Assembly (NCBI GenBank): GCA_022606425.2
Contig: JAHDVF020000457.1
Coordinates: 186,001 to 250,000 of the forward strand
Direction of reading: 5' to 3'
Source of the DNA: Lepidostoma basale
Taxonomy: Eukaryota > Arthropoda > Insecta > Trichoptera > Lepidostomatidae
DNA: 64,000 bases
Shown here: in pieces, positions 42,486 through 52,061 of the stretch
Layout of the letters: the number at the start of each line of letters is the position of its first letter
Position numbering within the stretch: the stretch's first letter is position 1
Notes under the pieces: generated by a model
Told to the model about the DNA's origin: nothing
The model's input: the letters and a program-made list of their open reading frames with translations, nothing else
Databases searched by the model: none
Translations under genes and position numbers: made by a program

Positions 42486-43446
42486 TATGGTGATGCATCC
42501 GGATGATGGGAGCATGGCAGGCAGCATGGCGGGTAGCCGGGCAGGGAGTGTGGCGGGCAGCATGATGGGGAGCCTTGCGGGCAGTGAGGCCGGCAGCTTG
42601 TGGGGCAGCGCACGAGGCAGCGCGGCCCCCAGCGCCTGCAGCACGCGCCCCCACTCTCCCTCGCACACTCCTCGTCAGGACCTCTCGCGGCGTAACTCCA
42701 CCTGCACCTTCTCCACCAACATGGGCCTGGCCAACATTCTCAATGAGAGGGGAATCAAGGGCGTCACGCCGTCCTGCACCCCAACCCCGACAGCTGTCTG
42801 GTCACCGACAGCTACTCCCTGCAATAGTCCGCAGCTCGGTTCTCCAGGGTGTTCCCCTCCTGATTCTCCAAGAGGAGAAAGAGCGCAATCTCCTCATCCT
42901 CTTCCACCTCTCAGCTCTTTAATCAGCAGTGGAGCTGAAATCCTTCGAAGAACATTCTCTCCTCATCAAACTCAATCAAAAGTGTCTCTCTCCCAACAAG
43001 ATCGCAAATCCTTGAGTGGTATCCGGATCATGGATAAAGTAGAGAGAATAGGACTGGATGGCATGACAGGCGCAGGCACATCTCCTCTGGCCATGCAAGG
43101 CACTGGCACTCTATTCTCCCGTCGCAGCCAACAGAGTCCCATGGCTCAGTTGACATGCTTGAAACATACCATCCAGCAGGGAGCGGTGCCCCGCCCACTA
43201 CCAGCCCTTCCCGAACACATTGTGGAGTCACCAGCCCTAGGCGTGCCTGCACAGCCCGGTTCAGGCGTGCTGCGGGCGCAGCTGGAGCGTTCCAAGCGCC
43301 GCCCACGCCCACGCCAGGACCTGGGCACGGTCACAGCCGCCCGCCCGGCGCTGGGCACCGTGGAGCCGGAGAAGCAGTCCCAAACTTTCTCCACCCTGGG
43401 AACCCTTAGTTCGCTGTTATTCGGCCGCAAAGGAGGCTTACTGTAG
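42486..43446 (+). CDS. milt: milton/TRAK last exon (11)
   Basis: ATCCAG|TATGGT to the stop TAG at 43444-43446, 320 residues. It begins MVMHPDDG and a low-complexity run of about 14 Gly-Ser blocks (GSMAGSMAGSRAGSVAGSMM), then NSTCTFSTNMGLANILNERG with ITPSC-like VTPSCTPTPTAVWSPTATPC. This resembles the TRAK S/T/P-rich tail (MSTSLGLVWLLKERGI ... TPCTP). Later IRIMDKVERIGLDGM parallels TRAK LVDKVRRFGV. The C-terminal tail of TRAKs contributes to mitochondrial anchoring. The Gly-Ser-Met run is absent from vertebrate TRAKs as far as I know. Confidence 0.95.
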
Positions 43447-44110
43447 ATTAATAATATTTAGATTGTGATACAAAATTGGACATTTCCATAACTTGAACTT
43501 TGAAAAAAAAAATCATTCGATCAACGTTTCAACTTTGCGGCGATGTCTTACTTAAGTTGAAATGTTTTCAGTATTATTTTTAGACACTTATTTACACAGC
43601 TTTCTTATGGTTCATTTGAAAATTTTATGTTGTGATTTTGTTTTCTTGAAACATTAAGTATTATATTGCGATTAAACAAAAATATTTATAAACCCTCAAC
43701 AGTTCCGTGATGGTGCTCGATAGCCTTAAAATGTTGTGTTGGTTATATTTGACAAATACCAAGGTAATGTTTATACTGTGTAACTATGAGAGCAAATCAT
43801 TCAGTTTTGCATTTTATTGACTTGTGTGTAAATGTCTAGTTTTGTATTTTGTATTGTTGCAATTTTTATTATTAACAAACTGAGCTGGGAGTGATAATAT
43901 TCTTAATCGTTAAAGTGTAAATAGTTAGATTCCCGTTCAAATATTCAAACGGGTTAGGGACACAACAAATAATACTAGAGATTGATTTATTAATACTTGT
44001 TTTTTTAGTATCTAATTTGATTTCTGTGGTGATCCGCTTTATGGAGTGCGTTTTAATAATTGATTTTAATATAAAAAGAGAGAAAAACAAATATTACAAA
44101 TAAACAGTCT
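43447..44110 (+). other. milton 3' UTR
   Basis: AT-rich sequence after the stop. AATAAA at 44099 is the first convincing polyadenylation signal; a longer UTR to AATAAA near 45519 is possible. Confidence 0.45.
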
Positions 44111-46135
44111 CTGTTTTGTGATTTTTTGACGAAAGTGAGTTATATTTGTGTCTTTTGATGGCCATAATTAATCACTTTTATCAACAGAAACATACCTAAG
44201 TAATCAACAACAAAATACATGTGTCATCAGAATACGCAAGCATAACTTATTTTATTGTGTTTATTTTCAATGTGTCTTCCAAATTTCATTAAGCTGAGCG
44301 TTGTATGTGAAACCCCTATACAGATAAAGATACTGTTCTCGTGTTAAATCTTATATAGAATTTTATGTAGGAAAATATTTCTTCATTCATCGGAAATCTG
44401 TTAAATAATTTCTTAAGAATACTTTGTTAATCAATAAATACTATGTATACTTAAAAATATTTTAAAGTTTATATTAAATATATGTTTGTAAAACTTTGAA
44501 AATCCAAATGTTGTTAAATAGTTATTTAAATATAATAATTGAAATTACAAGAGTTAATTGTTATATATCTGCATACTGAATTTATTTATGTATATATATA
44601 CAATTTGAAAATTATTTATAAATAATTATAATGAGGATGTTTTATATGTATATAATATTTATTGTCCAAAGACTTTTATTCTTAGACACATTTGTTCTGA
44701 AGATGGTTTCACATACACGGTTCAGGCAAATTGATACAAATTGAAAATTGGCGGCTTTTTTGTGACCCACTCCACCGAGAGTCAAGACTGCGGAGGGAGG
44801 GGGCGGGCCGAGGTGCCAATCAAATAACTCCTAAATGTTTCCTATATTGTTTAATTATTTCTTTTTTAAATGACACTATATTTTAGTTCAAATTAATTTC
44901 TTTCTGTCATCTGTTTAAAATTGTTCTTCGTGTCATTTGGATAGGAAATGAAAAGTTATCTCGGCCCGGCCCCGCGTTGGGGATCTCTGATGTTAATTTA
45001 AGGTCAACAACTTTTATGTTGTTCATAAGTTGTCATAAAATAATATTATGTTCCTTTTCAAATAATCATTTTTAATTTTAAAAAATACAAACAAGTGATA
45101 AAGCAACCATTTTTTTCTGCACAAAGTTAATTTACGTCATTTGTTTTGATATTACATCTTTTGAATTTCTCTCCGTATAATATAACTCCTTTAAAAACTA
45201 AAAAATTCATAGCTATCAGTTAGTAAAATTCTAAGTTTAAGAAAACTGTAAATACACATTTGATTTGTATTTATTAGGAATTTATTTATTATTGTGCTTT
45301 TATTGAGTTCCAGAAAATTTTGCCATTTTTATTTGTCCCCAAGGACTTAAAATGTTGTCAAAATGGTTTTGTCGCTTTTGAAATTGTATTAGCTGGGTCA
45401 TATCTTAGTTATTTTAAGATAAGTTTTCCAGCTGATGTCTGTCTTTTGGGATTTTTCAGTTTTAGCTTTCCGTATAATATGATTGCCAAGGGTTGTCTTT
45501 TCTTTTTTTTACAAATAAAGATTGTTTTGTGATTTATGCTTGGCACTGAGTTTATTTGATCTAACAATTATAAAAATTTGTTCAAGACTACTACGGCAGA
45601 AAGTATCTTCAAGTTATGTAAATGAGAATTTATATTCCAGATTATAGATTATAAAAATCATGTTAATAGTCGGAAATGGTTGTAAAGAAAGCATTTGTAA
45701 ATTATTTTTAGATGAATACCAAGAATAGATTTTTAATCTTTTCTTGAATAACTATGTCAATAAAGATATATCAAATAAACATTTATGTTTTACAACTACC
45801 TCTACAACTTATTCCTAGGATATGAAGTATTCAGCACACGCCCATCATTGACACTCTAATCACCAGTCTAATTTCATGTAAAAACATTCACAATATACCT
45901 AATACAAAGTTAAATTTAATTTTTTTATCCATATTTTATGAGATTATTCATATGAATCAGTATCAGTCATCAGTGAGTGCCATGGATATCAAATTGAAAA
46001 AGATAATACAGTTAGCCTTCATGCATACATGCAAATTATCATTAAACTCAAAGTGAAAAAATACCTTCACAGGGTTGAGGTGATGTACAAACATTATAAA
46101 GATATGCATCACAAATTAGTATTCTTTCCTTTTAA
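44111..46135. other. Intergenic; one isolated GC-rich patch
   Basis: Mostly AT-rich with no genes seen. 44750-44815 (GGCGGCTTTTTTGTGACCCA ... GGAGGGGGCGGGCCGAGG) and 44960-44985 (CTCGGCCCGGCCCCGCG) stand out in composition and are partly complementary (GGGCGGGCCGAG against CTCGGCCCGGCCC). They may be ends of an unrecognised insertion. Confidence 0.4.
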
Positions 46136-46139
46136 ATAA

Positions 46140-46530
46140 TAATAATAAATCTTAACTAACTAACCATCACGCCGTCTCACCGAAGGGGTAGGCAGAAAGG
46201 ATGAAATAACTAATGCCACACTTTTCTTTTCGGACATACTTCTCTCGCTTCCTCAACATTCATACATTGTGTATCACACGATTTCTCCAACTCCTCACGT
46301 GGGTGACAGTCAATATTTGATTTATTTGATCGTGCCATGTTTTCCTCGGTCTTCCTCTATTTCTAGTTCCATTTACATCTTTAACATGTACTTTTTTTAC
46401 CATTCTTCCTATCATCATTTCAATGTTCCTTTCATTATTTTACATACTACATTCAATTCTTATATTTTCATTCGTCACTATCATGCACAGGTTTTCCACA
46501 CATTCATCTAAGAGATCTCATTAAATCTTT
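46140..46530 (-). pseudogene. NLR-1 3' end
   Basis: The inverse of the NLR-1 terminus (AACTAACTAACCATCACGCCGTCTC) opens at 46155. On the minus strand a worn GRPRKTWHDQI-type region follows, then about 200 bp of decayed coding sequence. Confidence 0.65.
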
Positions 46531-46913
46531 ATAACATATATTTACTTTTATACCATTCGTTCCAGTTTCAACTGGTTTCGGCATGCCATCTTCTGGTCTG
46601 CCAAAACTGGTCGAAGCTAGACAAACGAGTGTAAGAAAATTAAATATATATTATAAATAAATTAAAAAAAAAAAACATAATTTTAATTATTTATAATACC
46701 TCTATCGAGAAATTTCAATGAGCAAAATTAATATTTTCTTTTCTTTTTATCTAATATGCAATTAAAATGTTGAGAAACCATATTAAAAATACCTACCATT
46801 TAGAATATCACAAATCCACTTCTTACCCACAAACATTCGCTTAATCGTGTCAGAGAACTGTCAAGTTAGTGAGACAAAAGTAATAAAAATTGTGTTTGTA
46901 TTACTGAAAAATA
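46531..46913. other. Upstream region of the LDAF1-like gene, with an HP core
   Basis: ACTGGTTTCGGCATGCCATCTTCTGGTCTGCCAAAACTGGTCGAAGC (46571-46617) is a collapsed inverted pair of the GAAACCGGTC core. 46820-46913 is probably promoter plus 5' UTR. Confidence 0.4.
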
Positions 46914-46934
46914 ATGAAAATCATATCCAATATG
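46914..46934 (+). CDS. Promethin/LDAF1-like gene, exon 1
   Basis: ATG then six codons (MKIISNM) up to AATATG|GTGAGT, a consensus donor in phase 0. This fits exon 2, which starts in phase 0. No in-frame ATG exists at the start of exon 2, so a short leader exon is required. This exon supplies both start codon and phase, but it is too short to confirm by similarity. Confidence 0.55.
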
Positions 46935-47430
46935 GTGAGTCATATAATATGTAGAAAGTTATTTGTGTCTTAAATGAATAATTCATATGAAATCCAAAAT
47001 TTTGAATGCAGTAATAGATAAATAACATTGGTTTAACACTGCTCTTGAATATTCAAAAGATATTGCCAAACGTTTACTAAAGATGTAGCAGTTCTTTGAA
47101 TAAGTGTCAACCCGTTTTTATTTAGTGATGGTTAAGTTATTAAATTAAATAGTTTTTTCACATTCAGTGAGTTGTGAAAAAATGTATATCTGTGTCTAAT
47201 TCTAGTGAAGAATCATAATTGAATTAAAACTGGGATAATTATTTTACATGTTTATATTTAATTACATAATATGTTAATCACCACTCCTAGATATGTCAAT
47301 GCTCATCAATCAAATAGATTACACATTATATTATTTTTATAACATATTTTGACAGTTAGTTAAAACAAACAATACTTTACATTGTTTTCTTAAAACTTCA
47401 TTATTTTAAAGTGTTTCATTCGCCTTTCAG

Positions 47431-47566
47431 AAACGTGACCAATCTACATCCACTGAGAATATTTCAGATGAAGCAAATAAAAGTGAATTAAAAGATTATA
47501 ATTCTAAAGTTGTGTCTTACATTCGTCAACCATTTAAAAGACTCTTAACAGAACACTATGAATTTG
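47431..47566 (+). CDS. Promethin/LDAF1-like gene, exon 2
   Basis: CCTTTCAG|AAACGT to TTTG|GTAAAA: KRDQSTSTENISDEANKSEL, then KDYNSKVVSYIRQPFKRLLT and EHYEF. NSKVVSYIRQPFKRLL aligns with NSKVVAFMKSPVGQYL near the N-terminus of vertebrate LDAF1/promethin. It precedes the hydrophobic hairpin and is predicted to be cytosolic or amphipathic. Confidence 0.8.
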
Positions 47567-47869
47567 GTAAAATAAAAAAACAGTTTTTTTTACCTAATTT
47601 TAAGCAATAATTTGCTAACAAAAACTTATTTCTCATATTCTAAAATAAATAATTTGTAACAGATCACACCTAAATGACATGTTTATATAGATAAGCGTTA
47701 CGTTTGCATATTGATTTTTATTTCCTTTTTTATTAAGCCTTAGCCCTTAGACCACGAAGCAAATGTTACTCTTACTGTCATCGGTATCACATCGATGCAT
47801 TTTGAATAAAATGTCACATCTAAAACAATATTTTCTTACAAACAAAATCATTATTATTCTTATTAACGC
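47567..47869 (+). other. Intron, no recognised feature
   Basis: AT-rich. Confidence 0.4.
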
Positions 47870-47878
47870 AAATCATTA

Positions 47879-48232
47879 ATCATTACGAACAATGGAGAGG
47901 GGGATGTTAAACATCAGTCTGCGAGACAGGAAGCGAAATGAATGGATCAGAGAAAGGACCAAAGTTGCGGACGTAGCGTGCAAAATAGCCTTGTTGAAGT
48001 GGAATTGGGCCGGCCTTGTAGCAAAGACAACAGATGATCGGTGGACAAGACGCACCCTGGAGTGGCGACCGAGATCTGGCCATATAAATCCTGGCAGACC
48101 ACAAGCCAGATGCTCTGATGACATCAAGAGAGTGGGAAGAGGTCAATGGCAAAGCAGGGGGAGATAGAGAGTTGTAGAGTCAGGAAGGGAGGCCTATGTT
48201 CCCCACTGGACGACTAAAAGCTGATGATGATG
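47879..48232 (+). mobile_element. 5'-truncated non-LTR insertion with 9-bp target duplications
   Basis: AAATCATTA flanks both sides (47870-47878, 48233-48241). The insert encodes LNISLRDRKRNEWIRERTKV, then KWNWAGLVAKTTDDRWTRRT and WRPRSGHINPGRPQARCSDD, and ends in a GATGAT tail. It is the C-terminus of an endonuclease-RT protein, fairly young judging by the long open frame. Confidence 0.85.
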
Positions 48233-48241
48233 AAATCATTA

Positions 48242-48502
48242 TAGCAATAATTTATTATATCAGTATCTTCCTCGAATATCAAAGATTCAATAAATTTAGG
48301 TTCTGATTTAATAATTTAAAATATTGTATTATATAATCTATATGTATCGAGCTTGTTCAAATACGCTTCCAGTGATTATTCATTGCTGCGACTTTCAAAA
48401 TATTTTAATGTGGTGAATTGAAATTTCTTGGTAGAAGTTCATTTTGAATAATGAAAATTATGTCAATTTATATTCTAAACAATTTTTATTATCTATTTCT
48501 AG
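48242..48502 (+). other. Intron, no recognised feature
   Basis: The HP 5' flank motif (AATTTCTTGGTAGAAGTTCATTTTG) occurs at 48421. No hairpin arms follow. Confidence 0.4.
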
Positions 48503-48715
48503 GAATAAAAATGTATAATTATGGTGTGAAGACGCTGGATAATATTGGTGTCTTCAAATTTACGGAAAACGTTTTGGAATTCCTAATAAAAAATCCCACC
48601 ATCGCTCTGCCACTGTGCGCTGTTTTGTTTGTGATTGGAATACCACTTTTCTTATTATTTATCATTGGTATTGTATCCTCTATCATAACATTCACAGGAT
48701 TTCTTATATTAGAAG
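48503..48715 (+). CDS. Promethin/LDAF1-like gene, exon 3
   Basis: TTTCTAG|GAATAA to GAAG|GTAAGA: IKMYNYGVKTLDNIGVFKFT, ENVLEFLIKNPTIALPLCAV, then a long hydrophobic run LFVIGIPLFLLFIIGIVSSI ending FTGFLILEG. The ILEG turn and the preceding NPTIALPL resemble HPFLAFTLL ... GVIILEG of vertebrate LDAF1. Residues 86-121 form the first membrane hairpin. LDAF1 works with seipin at ER sites of lipid-droplet assembly and moves onto the droplets. Confidence 0.85.
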
Positions 48716-48849
48716 GTAAGACTTTTTTTTAAAACAAAACTATATAATTTCTTCTATGTTGGATATAACTTTGTGTTGTAGATGTTGAATGTTTCTTTTT
48801 TTATATACTTTGTATTCAACACTCACATTTATTTAAAAAATAAAAATTA

Positions 48850-48895
48850 AATATCAAACATGTTTCGGACTAACCAGCCCTTCATCAGTGATATT
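48850..48895 (-). ncRNA. Candidate type I hammerhead ribozyme (HP-D left, minus strand)
   Basis: Read on the minus strand: AATATCA (stem I), CTGATGA, one extra A, stem II GGGCT/AGTCC with loop GGTT, GAAAC, AT, GTT, then TGATATT, which pairs perfectly (7 bp) with the first segment. Stem II has five pairs, one of them G-U. CATG between GAAA and TT is a palindrome, so helix III would form best between two molecules. The extra A before stem II departs from the textbook core. Confidence 0.5.
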
Positions 48896-48986
48896 ATATA
48901 AATATTTATAACATTATAATCATTATAAAATCTGTCAAAACTGCCCATATTTGTAAACAATTTTATAATATTTTAAATATTTATAT

Positions 48987-49032
48987 AATATCACTGATGA
49001 AGCGCTGGTTAGTCCGAAACATGTTTGATATT
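48987..49032 (+). ncRNA. Candidate type I hammerhead ribozyme (HP-D right, + strand)
   Basis: AATATCA (48987-48993), CTGATGA (48994-49000), stem II arms 49002-49006 and 49011-49015 with loop GGTT, GAAAC (49016-49020), AT, GTT (49023-49025), TGATATT (49026-49032). Stem I is a perfect 7 bp and cleavage would follow 49025. Stem II has one C-C mismatch that the left copy lacks. It is on the coding strand of the LDAF1-like gene, inside intron 3, so it would be transcribed with the pre-mRNA. Confidence 0.5.
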
Positions 49033-49085
49033 TAATTTATATTTTTTTAATAAATGTGAGTGTTGTATGCAAAGTATATAAAAAA

Positions 49086-49230
49086 GAAACATAAAACTAT
49101 ATACACTCCCTTGTTCATTCAAGATGAGAACTCCAACTTGCAACCCTTGCCATTCAGATACATTGCCTTTTATATATTAAGCTGTTACACCAAGAAGCTT
49201 TAGTGTGCTTTTTATGAGTCGGAATATGAA
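49086..49230 (+). other. Intron, no recognised feature
   Basis: Short spacer between two repeats. Confidence 0.4.
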
Positions 49231-49234
49231 TATA

Positions 49235-49639
49235 TCGTGGGTATACTGGCAAAAAACGTTAAGTCGAAAATTGGCAGTTTTGACTTAGTGATGCAGTATT
49301 GTAAAGTTTACAATGCTCTACAAATTGGCAAAATACACGAAGTCGAATGAAACAGATTTTTTCTCTAGTTTTAAAAATAAATTTAACGTTAAATCGTACA
49401 AAAGGTATTTCATACAGGCTAAAAGCTTCAAAAAACTTAATATTTTTCGAAGAGTCTTGTTGAACATTTTTGTACTGGAAAAAAACGTTAACTCTACTTA
49501 TTGTCTTCGGCTGAAAAAAAGTCCCTCGATTGACTTTTGACAACGACACTTATATGTTTCAAATTTAAAGAAAACTTAAATGTTCGATTTCTCAAAACAG
49601 CGATTTTAGACTTAACGTTTTTTGCCAGTATACCCACGA
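49235..49639. mobile_element. 405-bp miniature element with TCGTGGG termini and TATA flanks
   Basis: TCGTGGGTATACTGGCAAAA opens; its inverse closes (inverted repeat about 37 bp). Both sides are flanked by TATA. The terminal TCGTGGGT is shared with the 2.1 kb transposon at 7946-10019, which suggests a non-autonomous relative. A 75-residue open frame inside lacks similarity. Confidence 0.75.
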
Positions 49640-50301
49640 TATAAGTATTCATTTAACTGCCCTACTTTCAGGTAACTTTCCGAGAAACATGTTTAAAAAA
49701 TCACATTTTTTATTAATAAAATTTAATTATATATACTGTCAAAAACTCGACCGCGCACTTCGCCTGCCCCTCGTAAAACTATCAAACTTGTGAAGACTTG
49801 TACTCAAGTGCTGTTGGCATATGCGCATATCCCTAACAGCTTGTACATTTTAGGTACATTACTTTTTTTCAAGCGCGTACGTGATACGGGATAGCGCAGA
49901 ATGGTAGTCAAAGTGTGCGTATCACGTACATTCATATGCATAGAGCAGTTAAACTTGAACTATATTAAATCCAATCACATAAACTATAATGTCATAAGTA
50001 GGGCTAGGAATTGACATAAAAAGCATAATTTTTTAGCTTTGTTTAGCTTTCGCTAAGCACATAAAAAAAAATTACTTACCGTCACGTACTATTATTATTT
50101 ACTGTCACGTAGCGCATAATTTTTTTAAATTTCCTTTTAAAGTTGCACAGATTGTTCAGCTTTGATCACAGGAACTATATTCAGTTTGTTGAGAATAAAG
50201 CTTGTCAATTTGAACAAGTATTTTTAAATGTTATTAAGTCTTAATAATTAATATTAAAAATCTGCAGGTGTGAAATAATTAATGTGATAAAATAATTTCA
50301 G
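49640..50301 (+). other. Intron, no recognised feature
   Basis: Contains GCGTACGTGATACGGGATAGC and GTGCGTATCACGTAC (49873-49930), a loose inverted pair. No exon. Confidence 0.4.
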
Positions 50302-50429
50302 GATCAATCCTGGCTACGGGAGCAATGGTCCTAGCAGGCATCCTGTCAGTGGTTTTTGGAATGTTATCAATGATGGCAGTAATTACAGCCATTTTGTTCT
50401 TTGGATTACAAGCAGCAAATATAATTTAA
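50302..50429 (+). CDS. Promethin/LDAF1-like gene, last exon 4
   Basis: TTTCAG|GATCAA to the stop TAA (50427-50429): SILATGAMVLAGILSVVFGM then LSMMAVITAILFFGLQAANI I. It forms the second hydrophobic hairpin of the promethin fold, residues 124-165. The protein ends almost immediately after the membrane segment; vertebrate LDAF1 has a longer C-terminal tail. Full coding length 498 bases with consistent phases across four exons. Confidence 0.85.
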
Positions 50430-51120
50430 TTTTAAATTTCAAATCAGTTTAAAATTATCTAACTCTGCCTTTTTCAGTAGCAAGACCTTGAAATAAATTT
50501 TACTTTACCAATGAACATGTTTTAAGAAACAATAATTTTATTTTTCTGTAACTCTTTCTGTGAAATCGTAATATGTTAAAAAACAGCCTATGAAAATGTG
50601 TTTAAAATGAGATATATGTATGAATTAAAATGAAATATGCATACAATTAAATTAGTTTGATTATATTGAAACAAATGGATAATAATCAGACTGAAAAAAG
50701 TTTAGACAGCTTTAAAGCTGGTTCAGGAGAAATTAAAAAAAAACACAGAATAGAGTGTGCAATATGTATTTGATTTGCAAGCTTACATTTAGCCACAATT
50801 ATTATCAGTACATTGAGATAAAATAACAATTATGGAATTAATAAAAAAGTTATATTTTAAAGACATAATATTATTTGTACGGGGAAAACCATCAATGAAA
50901 AATTTTACTATACAGGAAAGCATGTGTCTATTTTCTTCTGAGAAATGATAAATCTATGCATAAAGTATGTGTACAAATATAATTTTATGAAAAATATAGA
51001 CTTTAAAGACTTATAATAGAGAGATACAAATGTAATTTAAAAATAAATTATTTACAATATATTTATGACAAGACATAGTAGTATTAGGTATTTAATATGA
51101 CACATCATTTTTTAAATCAT
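50430..51120 (+). other. 3' UTR of the LDAF1-like gene and AT-rich spacer
   Basis: AATAAA at 50491 follows the stop by about 60 bases and is a plausible polyadenylation signal. Nothing recognised beyond. Confidence 0.45.
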
Positions 51121-51152
51121 GTACAGTATCGATATAACGGACCTCTATTTAA

Positions 51153-51379
51153 CCCGACGATCGCCGTAAGCACACATGTGCGCTCTACGTAGACGATCGC
51201 CATAAGCGCAGCTGTGCGCGCTTCGCAATACTCGAAAGATGTATTTCAAAATTAATTCTGATTTCCTCTCAATGACATCTATGAATATTAATAAAAAGGA
51301 TCGATATTTTTCGATAGTTTGGGAGAAAATACGTGGCGTACCGGCGCGCTGTTTCTACAAACATGTGGTGATGAATGGG
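51153..51379. mobile_element. 227-bp TTAA-flanked insertion in the Tigger end
   Basis: TTAA at 51149-51152 and 51380-51383, ends CCCGACGATCGCC and GGTGATGAATGGG (weakly inverted). It separates the Tigger terminus from its inner sequence (CGGATATAACGGATAAAAATCC at 51389). Contains GC-rich, partly repeated CGATCGCCRTAAGCRCA units. Confidence 0.5.
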
Positions 51380-51535
51380 TTAATGAACTTCGGATATAAC
51401 GGATAAAAATCCGGTCAAGTGTTAAAAAAATTAAAAATGTCATGTTAATATTATACATGCTTAAATTCAAGTGTCGCCGAATGTAAACAATTTTTAGCGG
51501 CCATGATAATCACTTCATACATCTAGCACTAGAAT

Positions 51536-51757
51536 TTGAGACATAATGCCGAGGATGGAAGTGAAGATAGCGAAGAAGATGAAATAACACTGACAAAAAT
51601 GGAGTTATTGGTGGTAAGATCTCACCTCGACGATCTAATAACATTTATTGACTGTTCGTCAGATAACGAAGTTCAACTATATTATACGCGTTTTCGTAAT
51701 TTTAGAGAGTTGATTATAAAAAAAACAGCAAACTTCAAAAGTGCAAACAAAACTTGA
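51536..51757 (+). pseudogene. Probable Tigger transposase C-terminus remnant
   Basis: MRHNAEDGSEDSEEDEITLT, then KMELLVVRSHLDDLITFIDC and YYTRFRNFRELIIKKTANF: an acidic stretch followed by a short helical tail. This is the usual layout at the end of pogo/Tigger transposases (L..L..LI.F......L...LR). The DDE core is not found; only the last 73 residues remain. Confidence 0.45.
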
Positions 51758-52061
51758 ATCGATATCAAACAGCAACGTCACTTCACGACGAGTGTCCGAA
51801 GACAATAAATAGAAATTTGTTTGTGTTTTGTATTGTTTATTTATATCTTGGACTTGGATCTTCTGGCTTACAGAGGTTCAGCTCTAATGGCTATTCCTCT
51901 TACATCTCTAGGAAACAATGTTGGAATGTGATTTGGTAGTTGTTTTATGATGGGGCTAAATGTTAAATACAGTGTACATTAGGGTGTCCCTTATATGGGC
52001 AAAAATTTTTTTTTTTAGATTATTGAAACGCATACCCCCTAATTATGTTTGATAGTCTACT

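Larger units (their letters stand above)
48800..49085. repeat. HP-D palindromic repeat with two intact hammerhead-like motifs
   Basis: TATACTTTGTATTCAACACTCACATTTATT on the left is inverted on the right as AATAAATGTGAGTGTTGTATGCAAAGTATA. The inner arms carry one hammerhead-like motif each, with about 90 bp between them. It lies in intron 3 of the LDAF1-like gene. Confidence 0.9.

Noticed and set aside
42438..42668. Opposite-strand repeat-rich frame (LPARLP... type) in the last milton exon.
   Set aside because: It mirrors the Gly-Ser repeat codons of the real frame.
48850..49032. HP-D as a CRISPR-like or tRNA-like structure.
   Set aside because: Only two inverted copies exist, there is no spacer array, and the conserved positions match a hammerhead core instead.
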